A DNA stretch of 64,000 bases from Candidatus Hydrothermarchaeum profundi (lineage in GTDB: Archaea > Hydrothermarchaeota > Hydrothermarchaeia > Hydrothermarchaeales > Hydrothermarchaeaceae). A model generated the notes under the pieces. That model saw only the letters and a program-made list of their open reading frames with translations, ran no database searches and had not been told where the DNA came from. Below, in pieces: positions 16,408-25,785 of the stretch. The DNA is taken from NCBI GenBank assembly GCA_002011125.2, contig MTMF02000009.1:1850286-1914285 (forward strand), written 5' to 3'. Position numbers and translations under genes: made by a program. Position 1 is the first letter of the stretch; every line of letters starts with the position of its first letter.

Positions 16408-17287
16408 TAAACTCATGAAATCTCTAAAGGAAGAAGAATTTACTATAAGCGGGGAAATAGACCCTCCGAAAGGAGCTAACAGAGAAACTATAGTGCACCA
16501 AGCTAAGCTATTAAAAGACCATGTCGTCGCTGCAAATGTCACAGATAACCCATTAGGAATAGTTATAATGAACACACTAGTTCCCTGCCATATAATGCAA
16601 AACGAGGTCGGACTTGAGGCTGTTTATCAGATGACATGTAGGGATAGAAATAGGATAGCGATGCAGGCGGACTTGCTTGGGGCAGCTGCCCTTGGGATAC
16701 GCAATGTCCTCGCTCTATCAGGAGATCATCCGAGATGGGGCGATCATCCTCAGGCAAAACCGGTTTTTGACCTCGACTCAGTACAGTTAACTGCGATGAT
16801 CAGAAAAATGGTCGATGAGAAAAAAGACTGGGCTGGAAACGATCTTGATGTCGCTCCACAGATGCATATAGGTGTAGGACTCACAGCAAATATGGTATCA
16901 CTAGAAGCCGAGATAATAAAGCTCGAGAAGAAGATTGAAGCGGGAGCCGAGTTTGTTCAAACCCAGCTTATATATGATACTAAAGTGATGGAGAAGCTAA
17001 AAGAGGCGACATCACATTTAGACGTTCCAATCTTGATAGGTGTTGCTCCCTTAAAATCCGTGGGTATGGCAAAGTTCATGGCAAAGAATGTTCCTGGAGT
17101 CGTAATACCCGACGACATGATGAAAAGGCTTGAAGACTCAAAGAATATAAGAGAAACGACAATAGATATAACCGCAGATCTTATCCGAGAAATAAAAGAA
17201 CTAGGATTTGCAGGCGTACATATAATGCCCGTAGGGATGGAGGATGCTGTAGGGGAGATAATAAAAAGATCCGGAGTTAAGAAATAA
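16400..17287 (+). CDS. metF: MetF-family methylene-tetrahydropterin reductase
   Basis: A 295-aa TIM-barrel enzyme that reduces methylene- to methyl-tetrahydrofolate or a pterin analogue, using FAD. Landmarks are SGEIDPPKG near residue 14 (the catalytic Glu), the QMTCRDRNR strand near residue 75, LALSGDHPRWG near residue 107, and FVQTQLIYD near residue 189. The product matches MetF of Wood-Ljungdahl organisms. Most H4MPT-using archaea instead have F420-dependent Mer, which is not seen in this window. The pterin used cannot be deduced. It is co-translated with metV. Confidence 0.9.
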   Translation: MYSKLMKSLKEEEFTISGEIDPPKGANRETIVHQAKLLKDHVVAANVTDNPLGIVIMNTLVPCHIMQNEVGLEAVYQMTCRDRNRIAMQADLLGAAALGIRNVLALSGDHPRWGDHPQAKPVFDLDSVQLTAMIRKMVDEKKDWAGNDLDVAPQMHIGVGLTANMVSLEAEIIKLEKKIEAGAEFVQTQLIYDTKVMEKLKEATSHLDVPILIGVAPLKSVGMAKFMAKNVPGVVIPDDMMKRLEDSKNIRETTIDITADLIREIKELGFAGVHIMPVGMEDAVGEIIKRSGVKK

Positions 17288-17289
17288 AC

Positions 17290-19071
17290 TTATTCCACTC
17301 TCTTCGAGTATACACGTAATATATCCTGCCTAGTGACTATCCCAATAATTCTAGAAGGATTTTCTTTATCCACTACAAAAAAAGTCTGAATTCCAGTGTT
17401 ATCCATATTTTTTATAACATCGAAAAGAGAGCACTCGGGATAGATTATGGGGGGATCGCTAAGTATATCGCCAACACGAGTTTCACCCCACTTTTCGAAC
17501 GGTATATCCATAATTCTCTTTAAGGTAACAGCGCCAATAAGCCTACCATTGTCAACCACAGGCAACGAATCCAGTCCATATTTTATATGAACTACCGCTT
17601 TGCTCAGCATTGTGTCTGGAGGAACTGAGATGAACTCCTGCCTGGTGGCCTCCATAACTGTAGGTATCTTGAGAAGAGACATGAAATACTCTCGCATATG
17701 AGCAGGAGAATCCAGTCTCGTCGGAACTTTCTCGCTATAAATGGATTTATCACCTGTCAAAATCAATGATCCTACAATAGCAACCATAGCTGGAAAAAGA
17801 AGCGAAAAGTCATTAGTCATCTCACTAACCATGATAATAACTGCGACTGGTGCTCTTGCCACACCACCAAATAAAGCCATCATCCCGATAACTACAAATG
17901 CGGGAATAGCCTCAATAGGAACAATTGCAGGGAAAAACATGTTAAAAACCGCACCAATCACTCCTCCTACCATCGCTCCAATAAATAGTCCCGGAGCAAA
18001 TACTCCTCCACTACCCCCCGAGCCTATAGTAAATGAAGTCATAAATATTTTAGTAAAAAGTAGTATAAGCATGATCTTTATTGGGAGATAGTTATACATC
18101 GCGAGTTGTATAAAACCATATCCCATTGCTAGTCCACCAATCCCCGCTACACCACCATGTTCTGGAATTAATGTAGCTAGAATAACTGCTGAAACACCCA
18201 CAATAGCCGCGCCTACAGCTGGCTTAAAGTGAACCGGTATTCTCAGAGCTTTAAAGAAATCTCTCGTTTTATAAAAAGAAAATATGTAAAGCCTCCCTAT
18301 AACTGCACAAGCCACTCCAAGAATAACGAAAAGAGGAATTTGCCCAATATTCCACGGGTAATGCTCTGCATAGAACACAGGATCAAATCCCTCGAAGGAA
18401 GAGAAAATGCTAAAGCCAACTATAGAGGCTATAACGGAGGGTATAAGCGCCTCTTTCTCGAAGTCGTTCATATATAGTATCTCTGTACTAAGAAGTGCCC
18501 CACCTAAAGGAGCTTTAAAGATGCTTCCTACACCCGCACCTATCCCTACCGTCACAGCTAACCTTCTATCATGAGCATTTAGTTTCAAAATAGAGCCTAT
18601 AATAGAGCCAAATCCAGCAGCTACTTGAGCAATTGGACCTTCCCTCCCAGCACTGCCTCCGGTAGATATAGTTAAAATCGATGCAACCATTTTAACAAGC
18701 GGTATCCGTTTCTTAATAACTCCTTCCTCCTTATGGAATGCCCGTATAGCAGCGTCAGTACCATGTCCTTCTGCCTCTGGAGCAATAGTGAATACAATCA
18801 TGCCAGAAAGCAGGCCTCCTAGAGTCATTATTACTGGAATCGCCCAAAGTCTAGATGGCTTGTCCCAATTGAGAGTTTCGCTCAAACCTTTTCCGGACTC
18901 TGGAGGAAAAAATCCGGCTCCATATCCAAGAAAATAGTATGTTCCATATTTAAGACCTTCATAAAAGATTATGGAACCAATCCCTGCAACTATGCCGATA
19001 AGCAATCCTATGAGTGTCCATTTCTTTAGATAGCTTATCTCAGCACTTTTTAGGAGTTCATTAAGATGCAT
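17290..19071 (-). CDS. ClC-family chloride channel/antiporter with C-terminal CBS pair
   Basis: A 593-aa membrane protein. The N-terminal 440 residues form a ClC fold with the selectivity segments GSAGREGPIAQ (about residue 137) and GSGGSGGVFAPG (about residue 353). The last 130 residues are two CBS domains (LDSLPVVDNGRLIGAVT and then FVVDKENPSRIIGIV) that usually bind adenine nucleotides. It moves chloride, possibly in exchange for protons. It is convergent with metF (2-base gap) and divergent from the nucleotidyltransferase gene. Confidence 0.9.
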   Translation of the reverse strand: MHLNELLKSAEISYLKKWTLIGLLIGIVAGIGSIIFYEGLKYGTYYFLGYGAGFFPPESGKGLSETLNWDKPSRLWAIPVIMTLGGLLSGMIVFTIAPEAEGHGTDAAIRAFHKEEGVIKKRIPLVKMVASILTISTGGSAGREGPIAQVAAGFGSIIGSILKLNAHDRRLAVTVGIGAGVGSIFKAPLGGALLSTEILYMNDFEKEALIPSVIASIVGFSIFSSFEGFDPVFYAEHYPWNIGQIPLFVILGVACAVIGRLYIFSFYKTRDFFKALRIPVHFKPAVGAAIVGVSAVILATLIPEHGGVAGIGGLAMGYGFIQLAMYNYLPIKIMLILLFTKIFMTSFTIGSGGSGGVFAPGLFIGAMVGGVIGAVFNMFFPAIVPIEAIPAFVVIGMMALFGGVARAPVAVIIMVSEMTNDFSLLFPAMVAIVGSLILTGDKSIYSEKVPTRLDSPAHMREYFMSLLKIPTVMEATRQEFISVPPDTMLSKAVVHIKYGLDSLPVVDNGRLIGAVTLKRIMDIPFEKWGETRVGDILSDPPIIYPECSLFDVIKNMDNTGIQTFFVVDKENPSRIIGIVTRQDILRVYSKRVE

Positions 19072-19156
19072 TAAAACAAGTCTATAATATTATTGATAAG
19101 ATAAAAGTTTCCTAGCTACGTTAATTATAAATAATCTTCAGACCTAACGGCTGGTA

Positions 19157-20152
19157 ATGATTGGGATGATCCTCTGTGGGGGCTATGGCAAGAGGCTTAG
19201 CCCTTTAACTGAAAGCATACCAAAGGCTCTAATAGAGATAAAAGACGGGTACACCATCCTCGATAAACAGCTTTTTGATTTTAGGAATGCTGGCGTAGAC
19301 GAAGTTATTTTATTAACTGGGTATCTCTCTGAACGGATAGAAGAGAGATATGGAGATAATTATAATGGAATGAGAATCCTTTATGAAAAAGAGAATAAGC
19401 CCCTAGGTACTTTAATGGCTATAAAAATGGGACTGAATAGAGCTGGAGAGGATGTAGTAATCCGGAATGGAGATGTAGTTTCAGATGTAAATATTAGAAA
19501 GATGGCAACCAGAGCAAAACAGTCTACCTATCCAATCACTGTTTATATAACTAGGATGAGAAGCCCATATGGGGTTGTTGAGATAGGAGAGGATAGCATA
19601 AAATCCTTCGAGGAAAAACCTCTACTAGATTATTATATAAACGCCGGTATCTACTATGCTAAGCAAGAAGCCTTTGAACTATTTGAAGGATTTGACTCAG
19701 GAGATGTGGAGAAGACCCTGTTTCCCATATTAGCTAGAGATAACAAACTTGGATTCTACAAGGAAGATGCCTTCTGGATGTCCATCGATACCACAAAGGA
19801 TCTAGAGGAGATCAGACGGGAATATGAAAATAGAAAAGACAAACCATGGGGATGGGAGAAGATCCAAATTAGTACCGAGAAATATCTTACAAAAGAACTC
19901 TATATAAAAGAAGGGTATCAAACGTCATTCCACTATCATAACAATAAAGATGAAACTATGTTTGTGATCAAAGGCTCAGGTTATATTCAGTTCAAGAACA
20001 AAAAAGAATATTTCAAGAAAAATGACAAACTTAGGATAAAGCCTAAAGTACCTCACTCGATTCATGCCTATGAAAATACGATAATTCAGGAAGTCTCTAC
20101 GCCACATCCTCTAGATACCGTGAGAGTCGAAGACCTTTATGGCCGAGAGTAG
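19157..20152 (+). CDS. Sugar nucleotidyltransferase fused to a mannose-6-phosphate-isomerase-like cupin
   Basis: A 331-aa two-domain protein. Residues 1-220 are a nucleotidyltransferase with [21 protein letters not shown] (start region), RNGDVVSD for the metal-binding Asp, and FEEKP. Residues about 230-325 are a cupin ([19 protein letters not shown]) like the type II phosphomannose isomerase half of bifunctional GDP-mannose enzymes. It probably makes a nucleotide sugar for glycans or lipids. The first domain is short, so the sugar cannot be named. It ends with TAG. Confidence 0.82.
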   Translation: MIGMILCGGYGKRLSPLTESIPKALIEIKDGYTILDKQLFDFRNAGVDEVILLTGYLSERIEERYGDNYNGMRILYEKENKPLGTLMAIKMGLNRAGEDVVIRNGDVVSDVNIRKMATRAKQSTYPITVYITRMRSPYGVVEIGEDSIKSFEEKPLLDYYINAGIYYAKQEAFELFEGFDSGDVEKTLFPILARDNKLGFYKEDAFWMSIDTTKDLEEIRREYENRKDKPWGWEKIQISTEKYLTKELYIKEGYQTSFHYHNNKDETMFVIKGSGYIQFKNKKEYFKKNDKLRIKPKVPHSIHAYENTIIQEVSTPHPLDTVRVEDLYGRE

Positions 20153-20260
20153 AATTTTATATTATTTTAGCTTCTTTTCAGAGGACCCATCACTTTTCCT
20201 GCGCTCTAGGATAAGAGAGTTATAGGTAATAACTCACTTGTTTATGTAAGGTGTTTAGAA

Positions 20261-20506
20261 ATGGAAGTAAAGCTGTATTGTATTTGGTGTGGTGGAAAAC
20301 TAGGAGTAGAAGATGAACACATATTTTGCTTTAACTGCGATACGATATACTCTAACATCCTCCTATCTGAAAGTGAAGTAAAAAAAGAAAACCAGATAAT
20401 ATTTGAGAAAAGCATTAGCATCGATTGTTTAAGTATTAAAGATCAGAAAAATCCGTCTATTGAAAACCATACTTTCCTACTAGAATCAGCTGCAATCTAT
20501 GAATAA
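20261..20506 (+). CDS. Small zinc-ribbon protein, unknown
   Basis: An 81-aa protein with a CIWCGGKLGVEDEHIFCFNC ribbon at residues 6-25 (two CxxC pairs 15 residues apart) and a polar tail. There is nothing to identify its target. It is followed by a stem-loop at 20510-20558 and then by orc1. Confidence 0.6.
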   Translation: MEVKLYCIWCGGKLGVEDEHIFCFNCDTIYSNILLSESEVKKENQIIFEKSISIDCLSIKDQKNPSIENHTFLLESAAIYE

Positions 20507-20509
20507 CGA

Positions 20510-20558
20510 GAGGGAACCTCCATCGCTAATACCCCCTTTGTGGCGGCTCCCTCTCTCA
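20510..20558 (+). terminator. Stem-loop after the zinc-ribbon gene
   Basis: GAGAGGGA and TCCCTCTC arms close a loop with an inner CGC/GCG pair, immediately after the 81-aa gene and before orc1. It is followed by ATTTATTATTT. It probably terminates or protects the upstream transcript. Confidence 0.5.
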
Positions 20559-20607
20559 TTTATTATTTGGAAATATTTATACATGCATAAAAAAAATGTG
20601 ATATTAT

Positions 20608-21714
20608 ATGGGGAAATTTAAGGATATATTGGCGTATGACGAAACGCTTTTTAAAGATGAAAGAGTCTTCGATCAGGATTATATTCCCAAAGACTTTAAT
20701 TACCGTGATTCTCAGCTAGAGGCTATTGCAGTATGTATCAGACCCGCATTAAGAGGAGGAAGACCAATAAATGCTAGAATATTTGGCCCTCCAGCAACAG
20801 GGAAAACCACCGCAGTAAAACTTGCTTTTAAAGATGTTGAAGAGGTTACAGATAAAGTTGCTTGTGTCCATATAAACTGCCAGGTACATTCATCAAAATT
20901 TGCAGTATTCTCACAAATTCATAAGAAAGTAGTTGGCCATGCTCCACCTGAAACGGGAGTACCTTTTCCTAGGGTTTATGAGGCTGTATTCAAAAAATTA
21001 GCGAGAAACGGAAAAAGTCTAATCGTAGCATTAGATGATATGAACTACTTATTTTATGATAGACATGCCAATGAGATAATCTATGATATCTTAAGGGCTT
21101 ATGAGATATTTCCTGGCGCAAAAACAGCTATCTTTAGTATCTTATCTGAGCTGGAGTTTCCTTATAAGCTTGACTCAAAGGTAGCCTCAATGTTTAGACC
21201 CCAAGAAATATTCTTTCAACCTTACAAATATAGCGAAATTTTGGATATTCTAAAAGACCGTGCAGAAGTTGGGTTCTACCCCGGAGTAATATCAGAGGAC
21301 CTCATCGAAAAGATAGCCGAATATGCTTTTTCAAATGGCGACTTAAGGGTAGGCATCGAAATATTAAGAGTGAGCGCCCTGATAGCTGAAGCAGAGGCCT
21401 CAAGAAAAGTGAAATTAGAACACGTAGAGAAAGCTCTCGAAAAATCAAAGAATCTCCATTTAAAAAATCTTATCAACTCGCTTAGTTCTGAAGAATTAGA
21501 ACTCCTAAAGATATTGGCATCAGAAAAAGAGAATGAATCAGGTAAGGTTTATGAAATATTTAAAAAAAATACGGGTTTAAGCTATACGAAATTTTATAGG
21601 ATTATAGAAAAGCTTGAGGGGATAAGACTAATAGATACAAAGTTTGCAGATAAAAGCGGGAAAGGAAGAACCAGGAACATTTTCCTTAGAGTAGATAAAA
21701 ATGAGATACCATGA
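20608..21714 (+). CDS. orc1: Orc1/Cdc6-family replication initiator
   Basis: A 368-aa AAA+ protein that binds origin repeats and loads MCM. Walker A is GPPATGKT (residues 60-67), Walker B is [10 protein letters not shown] (about 145-154), and the C-terminus is a winged helix ([20 protein letters not shown]). The length is slightly below the usual 400 aa. A TATA-like TTTATACATGC lies upstream. The stop overlaps the trm56 start (ATGA). Archaeal origins often lie beside orc1, but I could not identify convincing ORB repeats in the 100 bases upstream. Confidence 0.92.
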   Translation: MGKFKDILAYDETLFKDERVFDQDYIPKDFNYRDSQLEAIAVCIRPALRGGRPINARIFGPPATGKTTAVKLAFKDVEEVTDKVACVHINCQVHSSKFAVFSQIHKKVVGHAPPETGVPFPRVYEAVFKKLARNGKSLIVALDDMNYLFYDRHANEIIYDILRAYEIFPGAKTAIFSILSELEFPYKLDSKVASMFRPQEIFFQPYKYSEILDILKDRAEVGFYPGVISEDLIEKIAEYAFSNGDLRVGIEILRVSALIAEAEASRKVKLEHVEKALEKSKNLHLKNLINSLSSEELELLKILASEKENESGKVYEIFKKNTGLSYTKFYRIIEKLEGIRLIDTKFADKSGKGRTRNIFLRVDKNEIP

Positions 21715-22214
21715 TCGAAGTTCTTAGACTCGGCCATAGACCTCTACGGGACAAAAGAATCACTACTCACACGGGGCTAGTTGCCAGAGCATTTGGTGCT
21801 GACGGCATAGTGTTGACTACCGAGGACAACGCTGTTATAAATAGCATAAAAAAAGTCGTGAAAAACTGGGGCGGCAATTTCTATGTAAAAGTTATTAAAG
21901 ACTGGGAGAGCTATATCAAAAATTGGAGGGGAGTAGTTGTTCACCTTACCATGTATGGTTTACCTGTAGAAGAGACTATTCGGGACTTAAGAGGCAAGGA
22001 TCTATTAATTATTGTAGGCTCACAGAAAGTTCCAAAAGAAGTATTTGAGCTAGCTGACTTCAATGTATCTATTGGCACCCAACCTCACTCGGAGGTAAGC
22101 GCCTTAGCGATATTCTTAGATAGACTTTTTGAAGGTAGAGAACTCTATAAGGAATTTAACGGACATTTAAAAATTATTCCTTCTGAAAAATCAAAGAAAC
22201 TCCAAAAAATTTAA
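21711..22214 (+). CDS. trm56: tRNA (cytidine-56 2'-O)-methyltransferase Trm56
   Basis: A 167-aa SPOUT-class enzyme that methylates the ribose of C56 in the T-loop of archaeal tRNAs using SAM. The start ([20 protein letters not shown]), the VVHLTMYG segment and the knotted SAM-binding region [20 protein letters not shown] are diagnostic for this archaea-specific family. It is co-translated with orc1 (4-base overlap). Confidence 0.92.
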   Translation: MIEVLRLGHRPLRDKRITTHTGLVARAFGADGIVLTTEDNAVINSIKKVVKNWGGNFYVKVIKDWESYIKNWRGVVVHLTMYGLPVEETIRDLRGKDLLIIVGSQKVPKEVFELADFNVSIGTQPHSEVSALAIFLDRLFEGRELYKEFNGHLKIIPSEKSKKLQKI

Positions 22215-22276
22215 TAATAACCAGTACTAATAACATATTGGTGGCAGCCTAGTGAAATTTGTCTGGAGGCACTCTT

Positions 22277-22792
22277 GTGGATAACGGTAAAACAATTCTA
22301 GCGAATCCTGAAATAAAACAGTTAATTCTTGAACTTGTTGGTGAAGAAGGATTAGATGTAGTCAGAGTCTTAATGGGGAAAAAAGCAACAGATGAAGAAA
22401 TTGCAGAAGAAACGGCCCTAAAAATAAATACTGTGCGAAAAATCCTGTATAAACTCTACGATTATAGACTCGCCAGGTACATTAGAACCAAAGATAAAGA
22501 GATTGGATGGTATATTTATACATGGGAACTCGACTTAGACCGGGCATCAGAAATAGTTTCTGCTAGAAAACAAAGAATTCTTGAAGAGTTAAGTAAGCAA
22601 TTAGAATTTGAAATGAACCATGTATTTTTCAGCTGTAAAAACGACTTTTCAAAAATTCCTTTCGGAGAGGCAAGTGAAAACAACTTCAGATGCCCGAAAT
22701 GCAATGGGATTTTAGAGTATGTAGATAATCAAGAGAATATAATGAAACTCGAAAAGGAAATAGAGAGACTTAAAAGAACTTTAAAACACTAA
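22277..22792 (+). CDS. tfe: Transcription initiation factor E alpha (TFE)
   Basis: A 171-aa basal factor that helps RNA polymerase open promoters. The N-terminal winged helix runs from residues 10-85 (TDEEIAEETALKINTVRKIL), followed by an amphipathic linker and a C-terminal zinc-ribbon region. I chose GTG at 22277 because GGAGG ends seven bases upstream. The ribbon has C120, C139 and C142, but the second cysteine of the first knuckle is absent (SCKNDF in place of CxxC), so zinc binding may be altered. A Glu/Lys coiled-coil tail ends the protein. Confidence 0.88.
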   Translation: MDNGKTILANPEIKQLILELVGEEGLDVVRVLMGKKATDEEIAEETALKINTVRKILYKLYDYRLARYIRTKDKEIGWYIYTWELDLDRASEIVSARKQRILEELSKQLEFEMNHVFFSCKNDFSKIPFGEASENNFRCPKCNGILEYVDNQENIMKLEKEIERLKRTLKH

Positions 22793-22796
22793 TTTT

Positions 22797-23294
22797 ATGA
22801 AAGACTTAGAAATTTTTAGAAAATTAAATTGCCCAGAAAATGTGATCCAACATTGTCTTGCAGTTTCCAAAAATGCTGTTCTAATAGCTGAAAAGGTAAG
22901 AATACCTATAGACAAAGAGCTGGTAAGACTAGGTGGACTTTTTCATGACATTGGAAGATGTAGAACCCACAGTATACGCCATGCCATTGAAGGAAGCAAA
23001 TTAATCCGTAAACTAGATTTAGGAGAAGAGATTGCCAATATAGCCGAACGGCATATAGGAGCAGGCATTACACCAGAGGAAGCTAAAAAATTAGGACTCC
23101 CGGTTAAGGATTATACTCCTCGGAGTCCAGAAGAAAAAATAGTAGCTTATGCAGACAATCTAACTCAAGGGAATGGCATGATATCCTTTGAGGAGAGCCT
23201 CAAGAGATTTAAAAGGGAATTGGGGGAAGATCACCCCTCGATAAAGAGAATGATAGACCTCCATAAGGAAATACAGGCGTGGATTAATAGATAG
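22797..23294 (+). CDS. HD-domain phosphohydrolase
   Basis: A 165-aa HD-superfamily protein with HDIGRCRTHSIRHAIEG (residues 50-66) holding the metal-binding His and Asp, AERHIGAG (about residue 83) and a later VAYADNLTQG. It resembles the archaeal HDIG-containing group of unknown substrate, probably nucleotide-directed. It lies four bases after tfe. The stop TAG is followed directly by an in-frame TGA. It overlaps the convergent ACT-domain gene by 11 bases. Confidence 0.8.
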   Translation: MKDLEIFRKLNCPENVIQHCLAVSKNAVLIAEKVRIPIDKELVRLGGLFHDIGRCRTHSIRHAIEGSKLIRKLDLGEEIANIAERHIGAGITPEEAKKLGLPVKDYTPRSPEEKIVAYADNLTQGNGMISFEESLKRFKRELGEDHPSIKRMIDLHKEIQAWINR

Positions 23295-23787
23295 TGATTT
23301 TTTTTATCCCTTCAAGGCTTTTTAATTCCTCAAGGAGTTCTCCACTTATCTCATGCTCCGTAATTACAGTAAGCTCGGGATTTTCTGTGAGATAGGGGTC
23401 ATCTGCAATCGCCTGTCTTATTGAAATCCCATGCTCAGCGATCTTGCTTGCGACTCTGCCGATAATTCCAGGTTCTGATGCATCTTCAGGGGATATAACA
23501 ACTACTCCTAGACCCAAATGGGGGGCTGCGTCTCTTAAAAAAGCAATTGAATGAAGGTTTTGAAAGACTTTTTTAAGATTTTCGTTTTTTATTATCCTTT
23601 CAACTGTCGCATCAACAGCCCGCCTGTCTACACCTAACTCATTAGCTATCTGAGCATGCGCGACCTCTATACCTCCTGCGGATATTCTCCTATTTTTCCC
23701 TATTTGAAATCCTTTTTTTAATAAGAATTGAGCTACCTTCATTTGAGCAGGATACCCTTTGAAATATTTCTCAATTTCCGCCCACAT
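23284..23787 (-). CDS. ACT-domain regulator of amino-acid metabolism (COG2150-like)
   Basis: A 167-aa predicted regulator. Residues about 45-75 form a DNA-binding-type helix pair (AHAQIANELGVDRRAVDATV), and residues about 95-165 form an ACT domain (GLGVVVISPEDASEPGIIGR), which typically binds amino acids. The effector and targets are unknown. The gene is divergent from the cbiMNOQ operon, so the intergenic region may be shared. Confidence 0.82.
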   Translation of the reverse strand: MWAEIEKYFKGYPAQMKVAQFLLKKGFQIGKNRRISAGGIEVAHAQIANELGVDRRAVDATVERIIKNENLKKVFQNLHSIAFLRDAAPHLGLGVVVISPEDASEPGIIGRVASKIAEHGISIRQAIADDPYLTENPELTVITEHEISGELLEELKSLEGIKKITIY

Positions 23788-23883
23788 ATACTTAGTTCTA
23801 TTTAGTTATTTTTTCTTATAAATCCATGCATTGAGATTCATGCTATATGCTATTTTTTAATGAAATGTTATCTTAGTACTATA

Positions 23884-23910
23884 GTGTTACTATATAGGAA
23901 ATAGTAATAC
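23884..23910 (+). promoter_or_regulatory. NikR-like operator ahead of cbiM
   Basis: GTGTTAC (23884-23890) and GTAATAC (23904-23910) form an inverted pair with a 13-base spacer. This is one mismatch from the GTGTTAC-N13/14-GTAACAC type reported for Geobacter-class NikR. A further GTGTTAC lies at 23975-23981, directly before the cbiM ATG. The placement before a Co/Ni transporter suggests metal-dependent repression. Confidence 0.5.
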
Positions 23911-23982
23911 AATTAGTATATAAGAAGAAATTTTTACGCAGAAAAGTATATATAGTATTATTTTTTTAAAAAAAGTGTTACT

Positions 23983-24624
23983 ATGCATATTCCAGACGGC
24001 TTTATACCTCTATGGCAATGCGCGATATATTTTGCAATCGCATTACCTTTCATAATAAAGTCATTCAAATGGGCTCGAAAGGAGATGGGAGAAGCTAATC
24101 TACCACTCTTTGCTACTCTTGCTGCAGGCATTTTTGCAATCCAGGGATTAAACATCCCTATACCTTGGGGAACAAGTGGCCACATGGTAGGCGGTGTTAT
24201 GACCGCAATCCTCCTTGGAAGCCCTTATGCTGGAGTACTTTTACTGACTATAGTACTGATGATTCAAAGCTTACTATTCGCAGATGGAGGAATCACCACA
24301 TTAGGTGCAAACATCCTTGACATGGGAATAATAAGCACTTACGTGGGATTTTACATATTTAAAAGCTTAAAATATAGATTAAACATATCGGTTGCATCCT
24401 TTACTGGAGCATGGCTAGGGTTATTCTTATCGTCATTAGCTGTAGCCATACAACTTGCTATTGCAGGCACTTTTCCTTTAATTCAAGGGCTTTTTTTTAT
24501 GGGGCTCTATCATACTATTATCGGCCTAATAGCTGAGGGAACTCTAACAAGCATAGTTATTACGACCTGCCTAAAAGTAAGTCCTGGGCTTTTCCCAGCC
24601 ATATCGGAGGAGGCAATGCGATGA
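23983..24624 (+). CDS. cbiM: Cobalt/nickel ECF transporter substrate-binding membrane protein CbiM
   Basis: A 213-aa integral membrane protein with the N-terminal metal-binding sequence MHIPDGFIP, in which Met1, His2 and the following residues bind Co2+ or Ni2+. The later TSGHMVGGVMTAILLGSPYAG is typical of CbiM. There is no ribosome-binding site, and TATA-like TATATAGTATT lies about 30 bases upstream, so the mRNA is probably leaderless. It is first in cbiM-cbiN-cbiO-cbiQ. Cobalt uptake would feed the corrinoid proteins encoded downstream. Confidence 0.92.
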   Translation: MHIPDGFIPLWQCAIYFAIALPFIIKSFKWARKEMGEANLPLFATLAAGIFAIQGLNIPIPWGTSGHMVGGVMTAILLGSPYAGVLLLTIVLMIQSLLFADGGITTLGANILDMGIISTYVGFYIFKSLKYRLNISVASFTGAWLGLFLSSLAVAIQLAIAGTFPLIQGLFFMGLYHTIIGLIAEGTLTSIVITTCLKVSPGLFPAISEEAMR

Positions 24625-24923
24625 ATATTAAAAGAATTGTTATTGTAGGTTTAGGGATCTCTCTTTTAATCTCTGTTCTATCCCCTTATCTAGCTTCAAC
24701 TAATCCTGATGGGCTCGAAAGTACTGCTCAAAAATTTGAAGACGTTATAGGCAAGGAGTATCACGCGATACAATCGCCATTTTCAGATTACTTAGTGCCC
24801 CAATTCGGTGATAGCAAAAAATCAAGCATGCTAGCATTAGTATTAGGAACGCTAATAACTTTTGGAGTTGGCTACATTGTCGTTAAAGTCATAAGAAAAC
24901 GGGATTTTCATGCAAATAATTGA
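24621..24923 (+). CDS. CbiN/PDGLE-domain subunit of the Co/Ni transporter
   Basis: A 100-aa protein with an N-terminal helix (residues 7-25), an extracellular segment starting TNPDGLESTA (the PDGLE motif of this component) and a C-terminal helix (about 74-93). It is coupled to cbiM by an ATGA overlap and to the ATPase gene by a 14-base overlap. It stabilises or activates CbiM in related systems. Confidence 0.85.
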   Translation: MNIKRIVIVGLGISLLISVLSPYLASTNPDGLESTAQKFEDVIGKEYHAIQSPFSDYLVPQFGDSKKSSMLALVLGTLITFGVGYIVVKVIRKRDFHANN

Positions 24924-25785
24924 AACCAAAAACCTACGATACGTTTACTCCGACGGAACAGAAGCCCTCAAAAACGTAAATTTCCAAGCCTACGAAAATG
25001 AGATAGTGGCTGTGGTAGGCGCTAATGGCGCGGGGAAGACTACTCTATTTAAGCATTTTAATGGACTCTTAAAACCAACTTCGGGTAAAGTCTTAATTAA
25101 TGGAGAGGAAATAAGAAAAGATAATCTTCTTCAAGTACGTAAGACGGTAGGACTAGTATTCCAAAACCCTGACGACCAGCTTTTTGCACCAACCGTAAAA
25201 CAAGATGTAGCATTTGGGCCGATGAATCTTGGGCTTCCAGAAGATGTCGTAACACATAGAGTTAGAGAGTCCCTAGAGCTAGTTGGGATGTCAGGATTCG
25301 AAGACAGGACACCTCATAACCTAAGTTTCGGCGAGAAGAAAAGGATTGCAATAGCAGGCGTCCTAGCGATGCAGCCCCGTGTTTTGGTGCTTGACGAGCC
25401 TACCTCAGGGTTAGATCCTCAAGGCGTGGTTAAGATCATAGAACTTCTTATAACACTCAAAAAATTAGATATTAGCAGTGTAGTAGCGACACACGATGTA
25501 GATATTGTCCCAATATTTGCCGATAGGGTTTATCTATTACACCACGGAGAAGTTGCCTTAGAGGGAACCCCGGAGGATATCTTTAATGAAAGCCTTATAG
25601 AGGAATCACATCTCAGACTCCCATATATAGCCCAACTTCTCAAGAACTTAAAAGAAGAAGGTTACGATATTGACCTCAAGCTAACTGTGTCTGAAGCGAC
25701 AGACGAGATTGTGAAATTATTGAGGGAGATAAATGGAACTTCTAGATCTAGAAAGAGAGGCATCGAGAGACAGCACGATTCATAG
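24910..25785 (+). CDS. cbiO: Cobalt/nickel ECF transporter ATPase CbiO
   Basis: A 291-aa ABC ATPase. Walker A is GANGAGKTT (about residues 38-46), the Q-loop is VFQNPDDQLF, the signature is LSFGEKKRIAIAG, Walker B is VLVLDEPTSGLD, and the switch His is in ATHDVD. These identify an ECF energiser. The last 17 codons overlap the cbiQ start by 53 bases, which is unusually long, and end in Arg-rich RSRKRGIERQ. A shorter ancestral end is possible. The stop is TAG. Confidence 0.92.
   Translation: MQIIETKNLRYVYSDGTEALKNVNFQAYENEIVAVVGANGAGKTTLFKHFNGLLKPTSGKVLINGEEIRKDNLLQVRKTVGLVFQNPDDQLFAPTVKQDVAFGPMNLGLPEDVVTHRVRESLELVGMSGFEDRTPHNLSFGEKKRIAIAGVLAMQPRVLVLDEPTSGLDPQGVVKIIELLITLKKLDISSVVATHDVDIVPIFADRVYLLHHGEVALEGTPEDIFNESLIEESHLRLPYIAQLLKNLKEEGYDIDLKLTVSEATDEIVKLLREINGTSRSRKRGIERQHDS

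Noticed and set aside
20507..20607. Origin recognition boxes upstream of orc1
   Set aside because: A CCCCCTTTG string is present but no repeated ORB with dyad could be found, and the sequence is better explained as a stem-loop after the 81-aa gene.
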